Of a stretch of DNA of 64,000 nucleotides, positions 30,060-38,331 are shown in pieces. Numbering within the stretch: the first letter of the stretch is position 1; every line of letters starts with the position of its first letter. The stretch is from Qipengyuania soli (GTDB lineage Bacteria; Pseudomonadota; Alphaproteobacteria; Sphingomonadales; Sphingomonadaceae), in assembly GCF_015529805.1 (NCBI RefSeq), contig NZ_CP064654.1, positions 1,302,001-1,366,000 of the forward strand. The letters run 5' to 3'. A program made the position numbers and the translations under genes. Below the pieces are notes generated by a model. That model made no database searches, had not been told where the DNA came from, and was given only the letters and a program-made list of their open reading frames with translations.

Positions 30060-30869
30060 TCAGCTCGCGCTGGTGCCCGCGTTGTGCTTGCGCACGAGGT
30101 CGTAGGCCTTCTCGTACCACTCGCTGCCCGGATAGTTTGCACCAAGGACGGCGGCATACTTGACCGCTTCGTTGGGAATGCCGAGCGCGAGGCTGGTTTC
30201 GGTCAGACGATAAAGCGCCTCGGCCGCGTGGCTGGTGGTCTGGAAATTGTCGACAACGTTCTGGAAGCGGATCTGCGCCGCGATCCACTTGCCCGAGCGC
30301 TCGTAATAGCGACCGATTTCCATCTCCTTGCCTGCCAGGTGGTCCTGCACGAGGTCGATCTTGAGCTGGGCGTCGGAAGCATACTCGGTGGAGGGGAAGC
30401 GACGCTTCACCTCGTTCAGCGCGGTCAGCGCCTGCTCGGTGATCTTCTGGTCGCGCTGCACGTCGCTGATCTGCTCGTAATAGCTGAGCGCGATCAGGTA
30501 ATAGGCGTAAGGCGCATCCTTGTTGCCCGGGTGGATCGACAGGAAGCGCTGCGAAGCGGCGATCGACTTGTTGTAGTCGGCCGCGACGTAGTAGCTGAAG
30601 GCGCTCATCAGCTGGGCGCGGCGGGCCCAGGGCGAATAGGGATGCTGGCGCTCGACCTCGTCGAACAGGCTGGCCGCGATCTTCGGCTGGCCGCGATCGA
30701 GGCGACGCTTTGCTTCGGCGTAGAGCGATTCGACATCGCGCGCGACATAGGCGGTATTCTTGATGTCATCTCCGCCCCCGCGACTTGCACAACCGGCGGT
30801 AAGAAGGCTGGCACCGGCCACGGCCGCGGCGAGAAAGAGCTTGCTCTTGGAATGCGAAGGCGTCGTCAT
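30060..30869 (-). CDS. bamD: Outer-membrane assembly lipoprotein BamD
   Basis: A 269-residue lipoprotein with lipobox LLTAGC (Cys27). The mature part is TPR-rich: VESLYAEAKRRLDRGQPKIAASLFDEVERQHPYS-type repeats cover residues 47-240, with FSYYVAADYNKSI and YQ/YE repeats. BamD belongs to the complex that inserts beta-barrel proteins into the outer membrane. Length and repeat spacing are normal. Its end converges on the diguanylate cyclase gene, 12 bases apart. Confidence 0.92.
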   Translation of the reverse strand: MTTPSHSKSKLFLAAAVAGASLLTAGCASRGGGDDIKNTAYVARDVESLYAEAKRRLDRGQPKIAASLFDEVERQHPYSPWARRAQLMSAFSYYVAADYNKSIAASQRFLSIHPGNKDAPYAYYLIALSYYEQISDVQRDQKITEQALTALNEVKRRFPSTEYASDAQLKIDLVQDHLAGKEMEIGRYYERSGKWIAAQIRFQNVVDNFQTTSHAAEALYRLTETSLALGIPNEAVKYAAVLGANYPGSEWYEKAYDLVRKHNAGTSAS

Positions 30870-31038
30870 GCGCCGAGCCTATAACCAGCGCCCTGCTGAA
30901 CGCCAAGTGAAGTTCGCCGCTCTGTCCCCTGCATCGCGACCGGCCGTGGCGGTAACTCCATCTTAACCACATGCGGCAAGCGCGGGCTAACCCAGCGTCG
31001 CTATCCCATATTCGTCATAGTCATAGGTCGGGACGGAC

Positions 31039-31218
31039 ATGAAGCTGATACGAAACCTCGCAAGCGACGAAAGCGGTGCCACCGCAATCGAATACGGACT
31101 GCTGGTCGCCCTCATCGCGATCGCCGCCATTGCCTCGCTTCAGGCGGTCGGCAACGAGCTGTCGACCACGATGAACAAGATCGGCACCACGATGAGCAAC
31201 GGCAACACCGCTGCCTGA
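31039..31218 (+). CDS. Orphan Flp/Fap-type pilin
   Basis: A 59-residue open frame, found by translating the gap between bamD and the TerC gene. It reads MKLIRNLASDESGATAIEYG followed by a hydrophobic run of about 18 residues. This is the Flp prepilin pattern: a short basic leader, cleavage after Gly13, and an IEY motif with Glu at mature position 5, then a single helix. Flp pilins build the adhesive pili of Tad systems. No cpa/tad genes are in the window, so the assembly machinery must be elsewhere. GGACGGAC lies directly before the ATG. Confidence 0.88.
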   Translation: MKLIRNLASDESGATAIEYGLLVALIAIAAIASLQAVGNELSTTMNKIGTTMSNGNTAA

Positions 31219-31233
31219 TGCCAGCCCGGCGCC

Positions 31234-32235
31234 CTATGGCGCCGGTGCCGGCCAGTCGGCCTCTGCCTGCCCCTTCGTCTTCCACAGCGAATAGCCCACG
31301 CCAGCCGCGATCAGCGCGGCAGTGACGCCGAGGCTGATCCATGCGGGGAACTTGTCCCCGCCGAGCAGGAAATCGCTGACGAAGATCTTCGATCCGATAA
31401 ACACCAGCACTGCGGCCAGTGCGTACTTCAGGTAGTGGAAGCGGTGCACCATCGCCGCGAGCGCGAAATAAAGTGCCCGCAGGCCGAGGATCGCGAAGAT
31501 GTTGCTGGTGTAGACGATGAAGGTGTCGGTGGTGATCGCGAAGATCGCCGGCACGCTGTCGACCGCAAAGACGAGGTCGGCGAGGTTGATGACCACCAAC
31601 GCCAGGAACAAGGGTGTCGCCGCGCGGACCAGCTTGCCCGTCTTCTCGTCGGGAACCTTCACGAAGAAATGCTGGTCGTGCAGCTGCGGCGTCACCCGCA
31701 TGTGGCGCGATATCCACTTCACCGCCGCATTGTTGCCAACGTCCATCGGCTGGTCGCCGGCGAAAAACATCTTGATGCCGGTGAACACGAGGAATGCGGC
31801 GAAGAGGTAGAGGACCCAATAGGCCTCGGACAGCAGGGCTGCACCGCCGGCTATCATCAGGCCGCGCAAGACGATCACCGCCATGATGCCCCAGAGAAGC
31901 GCGCGGTACTGGTATTTCGGGGGAATGGCGAAATAGGTGAAGATCAGGCTGATCACGAAGACGTTGTCGATCGACAGCGCCTTCTCGATGAAGAAGCCGG
32001 TGAAGTAGGCCATGCCCGCCTCTCCGCCGCGTTCGAGCCAGACCCAGCCGCCGAACAGCATGGCGACACCGATGTAGAACGCCGACAGCTTCAGGCTCTC
32101 CGCGATCCCCATCTCGCGGTCCTCCTTGTGGAGGACGCCGAGGTCGAATGCGGTGAGGATGGCGACGATGGCCAGGAATGCCACCCAGAACCAGGCAGGC
32201 GTGCCGAGCCAGTCGGCGGTCAGGAATTCGATCAT
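31234..32235 (-). CDS. TerC/Alx-family membrane protein
   Basis: A 333-residue integral membrane protein of the TerC superfamily, long form (Alx-like). Nine or so hydrophobic segments are present. The two conserved acidic blocks are GFFIEKALSIDNVFV near residues 80-94 and NLADLVFAVDSVPAI near 215-229, which form the metal site in related exporters. Alx-type proteins are linked to manganese export in E. coli. The upstream 107 bases contain a long hairpin (32283-32320) but no yybP-ykoY manganese riboswitch that I can recognise. The gene converges on the Flp pilin gene with a 15-base gap. Confidence 0.86.
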   Translation of the reverse strand: MIEFLTADWLGTPAWFWVAFLAIVAILTAFDLGVLHKEDREMGIAESLKLSAFYIGVAMLFGGWVWLERGGEAGMAYFTGFFIEKALSIDNVFVISLIFTYFAIPPKYQYRALLWGIMAVIVLRGLMIAGGAALLSEAYWVLYLFAAFLVFTGIKMFFAGDQPMDVGNNAAVKWISRHMRVTPQLHDQHFFVKVPDEKTGKLVRAATPLFLALVVINLADLVFAVDSVPAIFAITTDTFIVYTSNIFAILGLRALYFALAAMVHRFHYLKYALAAVLVFIGSKIFVSDFLLGGDKFPAWISLGVTAALIAAGVGYSLWKTKGQAEADWPAPAP

Positions 32236-32282
32236 GGAGCTATCCGGTAAAGTCGAGCATTTTGCCGCTCAGGCACGGGAAA

Positions 32283-32320
32283 CCGCGGCGGCGCGTGATG
32301 GGGGCAGCGCACCGCCGCGG
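32283..32320. other. Long GC hairpin in the TerC leader
   Basis: CCGCGGCGGCGCG (32283-32295) pairs with CGCACCGCCGCGG (32308-32320) over 13 positions with one mismatch, closing a 12-base loop. It lies between the DUF465 stop and the TerC/Alx start, both on the minus strand. There is no clear T-tract on either side, so a simple terminator is doubtful; an attenuator or processing structure is possible. Confidence 0.5.
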
Positions 32321-32342
32321 CAGCGGGGACGGAAAGACGCCT

Positions 32343-32516
32343 TCAGGCCGTCTTCCCGCGCCTCGCGATCCGATGGAGCGCGTCCTTCACGCGCAGTTTC
32401 ATCTTCTTGAGCCGGGATAGCTCAGCCCAGTCGGGGCGCCGCTTGCGCAACTCCAAGCGCAGGCGTTCGTCGATCCTCTGGTGGATCTGGGTAAGTCTGA
32501 ATACTCGGGCCGTCAT
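32343..32516 (-). CDS. DUF465 (YdcH-like) small basic protein
   Basis: A 57-residue protein starting at ATG 32516, with GGAG 7 bases upstream (a TTG at 32531 is less likely). It is helical and strongly charged, with the pattern FRLTQIHQRIDERLRLE and a terminal LKKMKLRVKDALHRI that matches the DUF465/YdcH family, where the LKK-LK-KD-I-I region is the conserved core. The function of this family is unknown. It precedes the TerC gene on the same strand, separated by the hairpin region. Confidence 0.8.
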   Translation of the reverse strand: MTARVFRLTQIHQRIDERLRLELRKRRPDWAELSRLKKMKLRVKDALHRIARRGKTA

Positions 32517-32605
32517 CGTAGTCTCCGTCAAAGGGGGCTAGCGTTGATCGGACAGCCAATGCGGGCTTTCGAGCTTTGGGGGGGAGGGAAGAGGGCCCGT
32601 CAGCT

Positions 32606-32626
32606 CGCATCGGCATGTCCGATGCG
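32606..32626. promoter_or_regulatory. Perfect 8-bp inverted repeat upstream of proC and DUF465
   Basis: CGCATCGG (32606-32613) and CCGATGCG (32619-32626) form a perfect dyad around CATGT. The 249-base region 32517-32765 between the divergent DUF465 and proC genes holds no other structure that I can call. The dyad could be an operator; no T-tract follows, so it is not a terminator. Confidence 0.35.
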
Positions 32627-32765
32627 GTCCGACATCACGCGTGGTCCAAAAACGCACGCGCCAGAGGGGCCCGGTCCGCAGTGATTAAATGCGAGCGAAG
32701 CGATCCGGTTTCAAGGGCGTGAGAAAAAAATTGCTTGCCCGATTGCCGGGCGTTCCCGAACACCC

Positions 32766-33587
32766 GTGCCATTCCATTCAATATCCGGGCGAACGACAAT
32801 TCCCTTCTCCAACATCCTGATGATCGGCTGCGGCAAGATGGGCGGCGCGCTCGTGTCCCACTGGATGCGCGGAGGCGAGCGTTTCACGATCGTCGATCCG
32901 GCGCTCGACACCGCGCCCGAGGGCGCACGGCTGCTCCGTGACGGATCGGAAATCGCAGGCGAGACATTCGACGTTGTGATCGCCGCGATCAAGCCGCAGA
33001 TGGTGGACGATATCCTGCCAGCCTATGCACCGATGCTGGCCGAGGGCGGCTACGTCCTGTCGATCGCGGCGGGCTGTTCGATCGAGCGCCTCTCGCGCGT
33101 GATGGGCGGCGCTCCGGTGGTGCGCGTCATGCCCAACCTTCCTTCCGCTGTCGGCAAGGGCGTGAGCGGGCTGTTCGCAGGCCCGGGCGCGGAAGGTGCC
33201 CCCCTCGCCCACGCAACCGCCATGATGAAGCGGACGGGCACAGCGGTCGTGCTGGAGAACGAGGACATGATCGACCGCGTCACCGCAGTGTCCGGCTCCG
33301 GCCCCGGCTACGTCTTCGAAATCGCCCGTGCCTATGTCGAGGCCGCCATCGCTCTCGGCTTCCCGCCCGAGGATGCGCGCGCCATGGTGCTCGGCACGAT
33401 GGACGGCGCGATTGCGATGGCACTGCAGCCGGATGCGCCCGATCTCGAGGAACTGCGCAATTCGGTCACCAGCAAGGCCGGAACAACCGCCGCCGGGCTC
33501 AATGCCCTTAACGGAGACGCGGGGCTTACCGAGCGACTTAGAGAAACGCTGGAAGCGGCATACAATCGTGCGGTAGAATTGCGCTGA
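32766..33587 (+). CDS. proC: Pyrroline-5-carboxylate reductase
   Basis: A 273-residue ProC, which reduces pyrroline-5-carboxylate to proline, the last step of proline synthesis. The NADP motif [12 protein letters not shown] is near residues 19-30, and [13 protein letters not shown] near 72-84. The C-terminal signature [14 protein letters not shown] and [10 protein letters not shown]...[14 protein letters not shown] is complete. The GTG start at 32766 leaves an unusual 18-residue leader without a clear ribosome-binding site; a start at ATG 32820 would cut into the first strand, so the true start is uncertain. proA follows after 4 bases. Confidence 0.92.
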   Translation: MPFHSISGRTTIPFSNILMIGCGKMGGALVSHWMRGGERFTIVDPALDTAPEGARLLRDGSEIAGETFDVVIAAIKPQMVDDILPAYAPMLAEGGYVLSIAAGCSIERLSRVMGGAPVVRVMPNLPSAVGKGVSGLFAGPGAEGAPLAHATAMMKRTGTAVVLENEDMIDRVTAVSGSGPGYVFEIARAYVEAAIALGFPPEDARAMVLGTMDGAIAMALQPDAPDLEELRNSVTSKAGTTAAGLNALNGDAGLTERLRETLEAAYNRAVELR

Positions 33588-33591
33588 TAAC

Positions 33592-34857
33592 ATGACTGAC
33601 CAGACACAAGACCCCCGCATCCACGTCCACGAACTGGGCAGCCGCGCGCGCAAGGCCGCGCGCCGCCTTGCCGGCGCGTCGACCGAGGCGAAGAACCGCG
33701 CGCTGCTTGCCGCTGCCACTGCGCTGCGCAGCCGCGAGGCCGAACTGCTCGAAGCCAATGCGCGCGATGTCGACAGCGTCAAGGACAGCAAGCCCGACAG
33801 CTTCATCGATCGCCTGCGCCTGACTTCCGAACGGATCGAGGACATGGCGAGGGCTCTCGAGGACATTGCCGCCCTGCCCGATCCCGTCGGGCGCGTGCTG
33901 GCGACGACAGAGCGGCCCAACGGCCTCGTCATCGAGCGTGTCGCCGTGCCCATCGGCGTCATCGGCATGATCTACGAAAGCCGCCCCAATGTCGGTGCCG
34001 ACGCCAGCGCGCTATGCCTCAAGAGCGGCAATGCCGTGATCCTGCGCGGCGGTTCGGAAAGCCGCCATTCGACCCGCGTGATCGTGGGCGCGATGCAGGC
34101 AGGGCTCGAGGCAGCCGGGCTACCTGCCGATGCCGTGCAGGCAATCCAGACGCCCGACCGCGAGGCAGTGGCGGCATTGCTGGAAGATGTCGAGCACATC
34201 GACCTCGTCATCCCGCGCGGCGGGCGCGGGCTCGTCGAACTGGTACGCGACAAGGCCAGGGTCCCCACCCTCCTCCACCTCGACGGCAACTGCCACACCT
34301 ACGTCCACGAAAGCGCCGATCTCGACAAGGCGGCCACTGTCATTCGCAATGCCAAGCTGCGACGCACAGGCGTGTGCGGTTCGCTGGAAAGCATTGTCGT
34401 CGACCGCGCGGTGGCGCCCGACTTCATCCCGCGCCTGACTGCCATCCTGGGCGCCGACTGCGAATTGCGCGGCGATGCCGAGGCTGTCGCGATCGACACG
34501 CACATCCGACCCGCGACCGAAGCCGACTGGGACACCGAATACCTCGACAGCATCGCCTCGGTGAAGGTGGTCGGCGGACTCGACGAAGCCATCGCCTGGG
34601 TGGACGAACACTCGAGCCACCATACCGACGCCATCATGGCCGAGGATGCCGAAGCCGCCCGCCGCTTCATGACTGCAATCGACAGCGCCATCGTCATGCA
34701 CAATGCCTCGACCCAGTTCGCCGACGGGGGCGAGTTCGGCATGGGCGCGGAAATCGGCATCGCCACCGGCAAGATGCATGCCCGCGGCCCCGTCGGCCTC
34801 GAACAGCTGACAAGCTTCAAGTACCTCGTCCATGGTAGCGGGCAGGTTCGGCCCTGA
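33592..34857 (+). CDS. proA: Gamma-glutamyl phosphate reductase
   Basis: A 421-residue ProA of the aldehyde dehydrogenase superfamily. It converts gamma-glutamyl phosphate to the semialdehyde, which cyclises to the proC substrate. [16 protein letters not shown] near residues 119-134 and [11 protein letters not shown] near 145-155 are the nucleotide-binding blocks. The catalytic Cys lies in [10 protein letters not shown] near 257-266. Length is typical. It is cotranscribed with proC. proB (glutamate 5-kinase), needed for the first step, is not in the window. Confidence 0.95.
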   Translation: MTDQTQDPRIHVHELGSRARKAARRLAGASTEAKNRALLAAATALRSREAELLEANARDVDSVKDSKPDSFIDRLRLTSERIEDMARALEDIAALPDPVGRVLATTERPNGLVIERVAVPIGVIGMIYESRPNVGADASALCLKSGNAVILRGGSESRHSTRVIVGAMQAGLEAAGLPADAVQAIQTPDREAVAALLEDVEHIDLVIPRGGRGLVELVRDKARVPTLLHLDGNCHTYVHESADLDKAATVIRNAKLRRTGVCGSLESIVVDRAVAPDFIPRLTAILGADCELRGDAEAVAIDTHIRPATEADWDTEYLDSIASVKVVGGLDEAIAWVDEHSSHHTDAIMAEDAEAARRFMTAIDSAIVMHNASTQFADGGEFGMGAEIGIATGKMHARGPVGLEQLTSFKYLVHGSGQVRP

Positions 34858-34925
34858 TGCGATAACCCGGTGTTGACCTGCACCTGCCATGCCTGCACCC
34901 TCACCGCAGGCACGGGAGGTTGCAT

Positions 34926-35456
34926 ATGTTCGGCTGGCTCAAGAACCTGTTCAAACCGGAGATGGCGCCCGAGGAGCCCGTCACCTTCGACTTCGAGATC
35001 GAGATCGATGCCCCGGCGGAGCGGATCTTCGGCCTGATCGATTTCGCCAGCCCGACCAATGCCAAGCGCGCTCTGGGCCATTCGCTGACGCAAGTCTCGC
35101 AATCGCCGGAGGTCTGGAAGCTCGTCATCAGGCAGATGCCCGACGCCGCCTACTTCAATACCGTCTCCGAAGCGGTGGACCTGACAACCTACGCCTACCG
35201 CAGCGTGGCCGAGCCCAAGCAGGGCGAGTTGGTCTCGACCGAAGAGCGCTGGACCATCGAACCGCAGGATGGCGGTCCCTGTCTCGTCACCCTGCTGGTC
35301 GAGGCGCAGTTCACCGAACCCCTGCCGCTCGCCAAGTACAAGCGGCACGTCATGATGATGGCGATGGGCTGCAACAATGCGGTCGAGAAGATGAAGCTCC
35401 ATGCCGAACAGGGCACCGAAGCGGTGCGCAAGGTCGAAGCGCAGCAGTTCGCCTGA
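34926..35456 (+). CDS. SRPBCC (START-like) domain protein
   Basis: A 176-residue protein starting at ATG 34926 behind GGGAGGT. After the opening MFGWLKNLFKPE, the motif FEIEIDAPAERIFGLID (about residues 18-34) is the first strand and helix of the SRPBCC/polyketide-cyclase-like fold, which binds hydrophobic ligands in a cavity. The C-terminal helix is MMMAMGCNNAVEKMKLHAEQG. The ligand and role are unknown. It stands downstream of proA with a 68-base gap. Confidence 0.68.
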   Translation: MFGWLKNLFKPEMAPEEPVTFDFEIEIDAPAERIFGLIDFASPTNAKRALGHSLTQVSQSPEVWKLVIRQMPDAAYFNTVSEAVDLTTYAYRSVAEPKQGELVSTEERWTIEPQDGGPCLVTLLVEAQFTEPLPLAKYKRHVMMMAMGCNNAVEKMKLHAEQGTEAVRKVEAQQFA

Positions 35457-35511
35457 GCCGTCCGCCCCCACCGGGTTTCCTACTCGCCGCGTTTCTGCTC
35501 CATCCTCGCGG

Positions 35512-36348
35512 ATGAGCGAGCGCAAACCCGCAACCACCCTCCCCGCCTTCACCCCTGTCCCGCGTTTGAAGGAGCGCAGCAACGGGTGGAAACCGCAGGT
35601 CCAGCGCGCCTTTATCGAGGCACTGGCGGACACCGGCAGCGTCGCAGCCGCGTGCCGCTCGGTCGGCCGCTCCACCCACGGCGCCTACCATTTGCGCCGC
35701 CAGGAAGGGGCCGAGGAGTTCGCCGCCGCGTGGGAGGCCGTGCTCGACTTCGGGATGCGCCGGATCGAGGACGTCGCGATGGACCGCGCATTGAACGGGG
35801 TGGAGGTGCCCGTCTACTCCTACGGCCAGCTCGTCGGCACGCGCATATCCTACAACGACCGCCTGCTGATGTTCATGCTGAGGAACCGCGCGCCCGAGCG
35901 CTTTGCGGAAGGCGGCGCAAAAGGCCTCAACGCGGTCGGCCAGATGGACCTCGAACGACACAAGAAGCGCTGGCGCAAGGAATGGCGGCGCGAGTGGGAG
36001 GAGGAAGCCGCGGCCGAGCGGGCCAGGACCGCAGTCTCCCCCGCCGAGGTGCGCGCCAGCATCGAACGCAAGGTCGAGGCCTTCCGCCGCCAGATGGAAG
36101 CAACGATGAGCCCGCGCACGCTGGCCGCCTATGCCGAGTTCACCCGCCTGCGCGACGAGGACGCAGCGAACGGCTACCGCGCGAGCGAGGACCCGGAGCA
36201 CCCGAGGTACGCCGGCCCGCGCAAACCGACACCAGCGGAGCAGCCCATGCCCCTGCCCCCGCCCGACTTCCGCAAATCCGCGCCGAAGCCTGCGCCCGAG
36301 GAGGAGAATCCGAAGTGGCGGACGCTGAGGGATGAGGGGTGGGATTAG
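35512..36348 (+). CDS. HTH-like, highly charged protein of unknown function
   Basis: A 278-residue protein starting at ATG 35512; the frame is open upstream but Ser/Arg-rich there. Residues about 28-62 (VQRAFIEALADTGSVAAACRSVGRS) look like a homeodomain-type helix-turn-helix of the kind seen in small terminase subunits and site-specific regulators. The middle (145-205) is Arg/Glu/Trp-rich and probably a long helix. The end is Pro/Glu-rich and disordered. There is no partner large terminase or other phage gene nearby, so a phage origin is only a guess. Its stop lies 11 bases from the left end of the AT-rich segment. Confidence 0.6.
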   Translation: MSERKPATTLPAFTPVPRLKERSNGWKPQVQRAFIEALADTGSVAAACRSVGRSTHGAYHLRRQEGAEEFAAAWEAVLDFGMRRIEDVAMDRALNGVEVPVYSYGQLVGTRISYNDRLLMFMLRNRAPERFAEGGAKGLNAVGQMDLERHKKRWRKEWRREWEEEAAAERARTAVSPAEVRASIERKVEAFRRQMEATMSPRTLAAYAEFTRLRDEDAANGYRASEDPEHPRYAGPRKPTPAEQPMPLPPPDFRKSAPKPAPEEENPKWRTLRDEGWD

Positions 36349-36358
36349 ATTGAAACTG

Positions 36359-36365
36359 TTGCATC
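36359..36365 (+). repeat. TTGCATC heptamer, left end of AT-rich segment
   Basis: TTGCATC, followed by GGACTTAC, lies 11 bases after the HTH-like gene and at the point where base composition changes. The same heptamer is at 39489-39495 near the right border, followed by TTAC. It is short enough to be chance; a target-site duplication is possible. Confidence 0.3.
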
Positions 36366-36499
36366 GGACTTACAGCAGAGGGATTGAATTCTCGTACCTT
36401 GCTGAATTCGTGCGCAAAAATCACAATTCGACTTTCATGACTTCACGTCCTAGTGTCACGCGGCCGACAACCACCATGAATTTTACGGAAGAGCTCTGA

Positions 36500-37345
36500 A
36501 TGTCGTCATTTGACCGGTTTGGTGCCGGGTCTACACCTTTCCGATATCCGGGGGGCAAGGCTTCATTGACCGAATTGCTTGCTGAGAAAATACGTAATTC
36601 GGATGCGACGATTACAAGTTATGCTGAGCCCTACGCAGGTGGAGCTGGCGCTGCGATAGAACTACTGAACAGCGCCATTGTCGATGCTATTTTTCTGAAC
36701 GACTTTGACAGGCGTATTTATGCTGCGTGGTGGGCGATGCTTAATCACACGGATTTGTTCATCGAGAGAATTCGGGCGACAGCGGTCGATATCGACACGT
36801 GGAGGCAGCATCGTGACGTCGTCGAATCTGAGGTTGGTGAAACCGACCTTTTTGAGCTTGGATTCTCTACGTATTATCTCAACAGAACCAATCATTCGGG
36901 TGTCATATTAGGCGCCGGGCCAATTGGCGGGATCTCTCAACTTGGAAAGTGGAAAATTGATGCTCGTTGGTATCCAGAGACCATGGCAAAACGAATTAAA
37001 TGGCTAGGCCAAAATGCGCATAGAATTATTTTGAGTAACCGAGATGGACTTCGGTTTCTTCGCGAATTCGAAAAAGAAGCAGCAAATAGCTGTTTCTTTT
37101 TCATAGACCCGCCTTATGTCCGAGCCGGAAAAAAACTATATCTAAACGGCATGAACGATTTGAAGCACCGAGACTTAGCGAAGTTTTTACAAGACGATAA
37201 CCACGTCAGGAATTGGTTGGTAACCTACGATGATTGCAGCCTCATTCGGGAGAATTTTGAGGCATCCAACGTAGGTTCTGTGCCTGTGAAATATTCAATG
37301 CGAAGGCGCCGGACAGAACAGGAAATTTGCGTTACCCCGTATTAG
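36500..37345 (+). CDS. D12-class DNA adenine (N6) methyltransferase
   Basis: A 281-residue Dam/DpnM-type enzyme. The SAM motif FRYPGGKASL is near residues 14-23 and EPYAGGAGAA near 43-52. The catalytic motif IV is DPPY near 212-215. FSTYYLNRTNHSG near 122-134 is also typical of the D12 class. It methylates adenine N6 in a short DNA target; the target cannot be read. The length and a target-recognition insertion in the middle are normal. GGAAGAG precedes the ATG, and a 7-codon frame (36476-36499) ends directly before it, possibly by chance. The G+C is far below the flanks. It converges on the unknown gene with a 4-base overlap, which suggests the module moves as a block. Confidence 0.88.
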   Translation: MSSFDRFGAGSTPFRYPGGKASLTELLAEKIRNSDATITSYAEPYAGGAGAAIELLNSAIVDAIFLNDFDRRIYAAWWAMLNHTDLFIERIRATAVDIDTWRQHRDVVESEVGETDLFELGFSTYYLNRTNHSGVILGAGPIGGISQLGKWKIDARWYPETMAKRIKWLGQNAHRIILSNRDGLRFLREFEKEAANSCFFFIDPPYVRAGKKLYLNGMNDLKHRDLAKFLQDDNHVRNWLVTYDDCSLIRENFEASNVGSVPVKYSMRRRRTEQEICVTPY

Positions 37346-38331
37346 GCTGCCTCTCTAATTATTCCACGGTAGCGAGCCAACCAAATTCCTAATTTGTACG
37401 CGTTGGTGAGTTCATCGAATTCAAGCCCATCTTGCGCCAACTCCATCGCAATTAAAGCTGCACGCGGCGCGCGCAGTCTGTCGAGTATTGAACCATGACG
37501 GTGCCCAAATTGCGCATGAGCTTCTTCAGTTAATCGGAACGGAATGACCGTGACCGTCGTGTAATTGCAGGCTGGGCGGTCTAAGAAATAACCTTCGAGA
37601 AAGCTCTCTAGTTCGTCTTTCGAACTTTTTCCCGCCCACAAGTGCCCGCTCGCCGCCTGACCGAAACACATATATGATGGAGGCGGCCCACCGTTCACGG
37701 CTACCCTCCATGCAATTACGTCCATTCCGCCGTCTTTGGCCCGCGCCGCAGCTACCGGCCCTGGAGGAATTCGTGCCGTACCGGTCTGAGAACTATCACA
37801 ACACCGTGAGACCGCTTCGGTTATCGTCTCGCCAGTTTGCCGGGGCCACCCAAATGATACGGCGGGTCCTTCTACATAACCCGCCACAGCAATAGTCGAA
37901 AACGTTTGAAAATGACGCTTTCTCATTACGGCCTCTTCATTATCATCGGGAGGCGTTAAGAGTATCGGAGACTTGCTGAAATGAGACACGATCAAACAGG
38001 TCAAATAAAATGACATTCCACGTCGATGCGTCCGAGGCTTAATCCTTAGCTCCTCACCGTCTTCCGATAGCTCAAACGGATAAGCATCTTTGAGGCTTTC
38101 GGATCGAATATCGACTTCGTTCTCGATTAATTCTCTTAGCTCATCTTTCAATGCATCAGCACGAGCGTCATCATACAAGCCCTCTTCCGCTTGGATCGCT
38201 ATGACATTGTCGATTTCATCCAGTCGAGCAACGCCCCGAGGATCAAAGAAGCACAGTATTTCCAGCCAATCAACGAGCAGAACGTTGTCCGCATCAAGCG
38301 GAGGCGCACTTAGCGCATGAGCGAAAGTCAT
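37342..38331 (-). CDS. Unknown protein, candidate PD-(D/E)xK-like nuclease of the methylase module
   Basis: A 329-residue protein with no signal or membrane segment that I can assign to a named family. The N-terminal 120 residues are acidic and helical. Residues 199-235 hold the most conserved-looking block: KDGGMDVIAWR (Asp200, Asp204), then GQAASGHLW (Gln225, Trp232) and Lys235. This is the D...Q-x-x...K order seen in some Mrr-like and other restriction-endonuclease-fold proteins, but the usual E/QxK spacing is not met, so catalysis is unproven. A 1-base TAATG overlap couples it to the upstream ParB-like gene. Its role as the effector facing the methylase is inferred from context. Confidence 0.6.
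   Translation of the reverse strand: MTFAHALSAPPLDADNVLLVDWLEILCFFDPRGVARLDEIDNVIAIQAEEGLYDDARADALKDELRELIENEVDIRSESLKDAYPFELSEDGEELRIKPRTHRRGMSFYLTCLIVSHFSKSPILLTPPDDNEEAVMRKRHFQTFSTIAVAGYVEGPAVSFGWPRQTGETITEAVSRCCDSSQTGTARIPPGPVAAARAKDGGMDVIAWRVAVNGGPPPSYMCFGQAASGHLWAGKSSKDELESFLEGYFLDRPACNYTTVTVIPFRLTEEAHAQFGHRHGSILDRLRAPRAALIAMELAQDGLEFDELTNAYKLGIWLARYRGIIREAA

Noticed and set aside
32236..32342. yybP-ykoY manganese riboswitch before the TerC/Alx gene
   Set aside because: The conserved loop sequences of that riboswitch are not present; only a GC hairpin is seen.
36421..36499. Controller-protein box before the D12 methylase
   Set aside because: GACT and AGTG elements occur but not with the spacing or symmetry of known C-boxes, and there is no C-protein gene.
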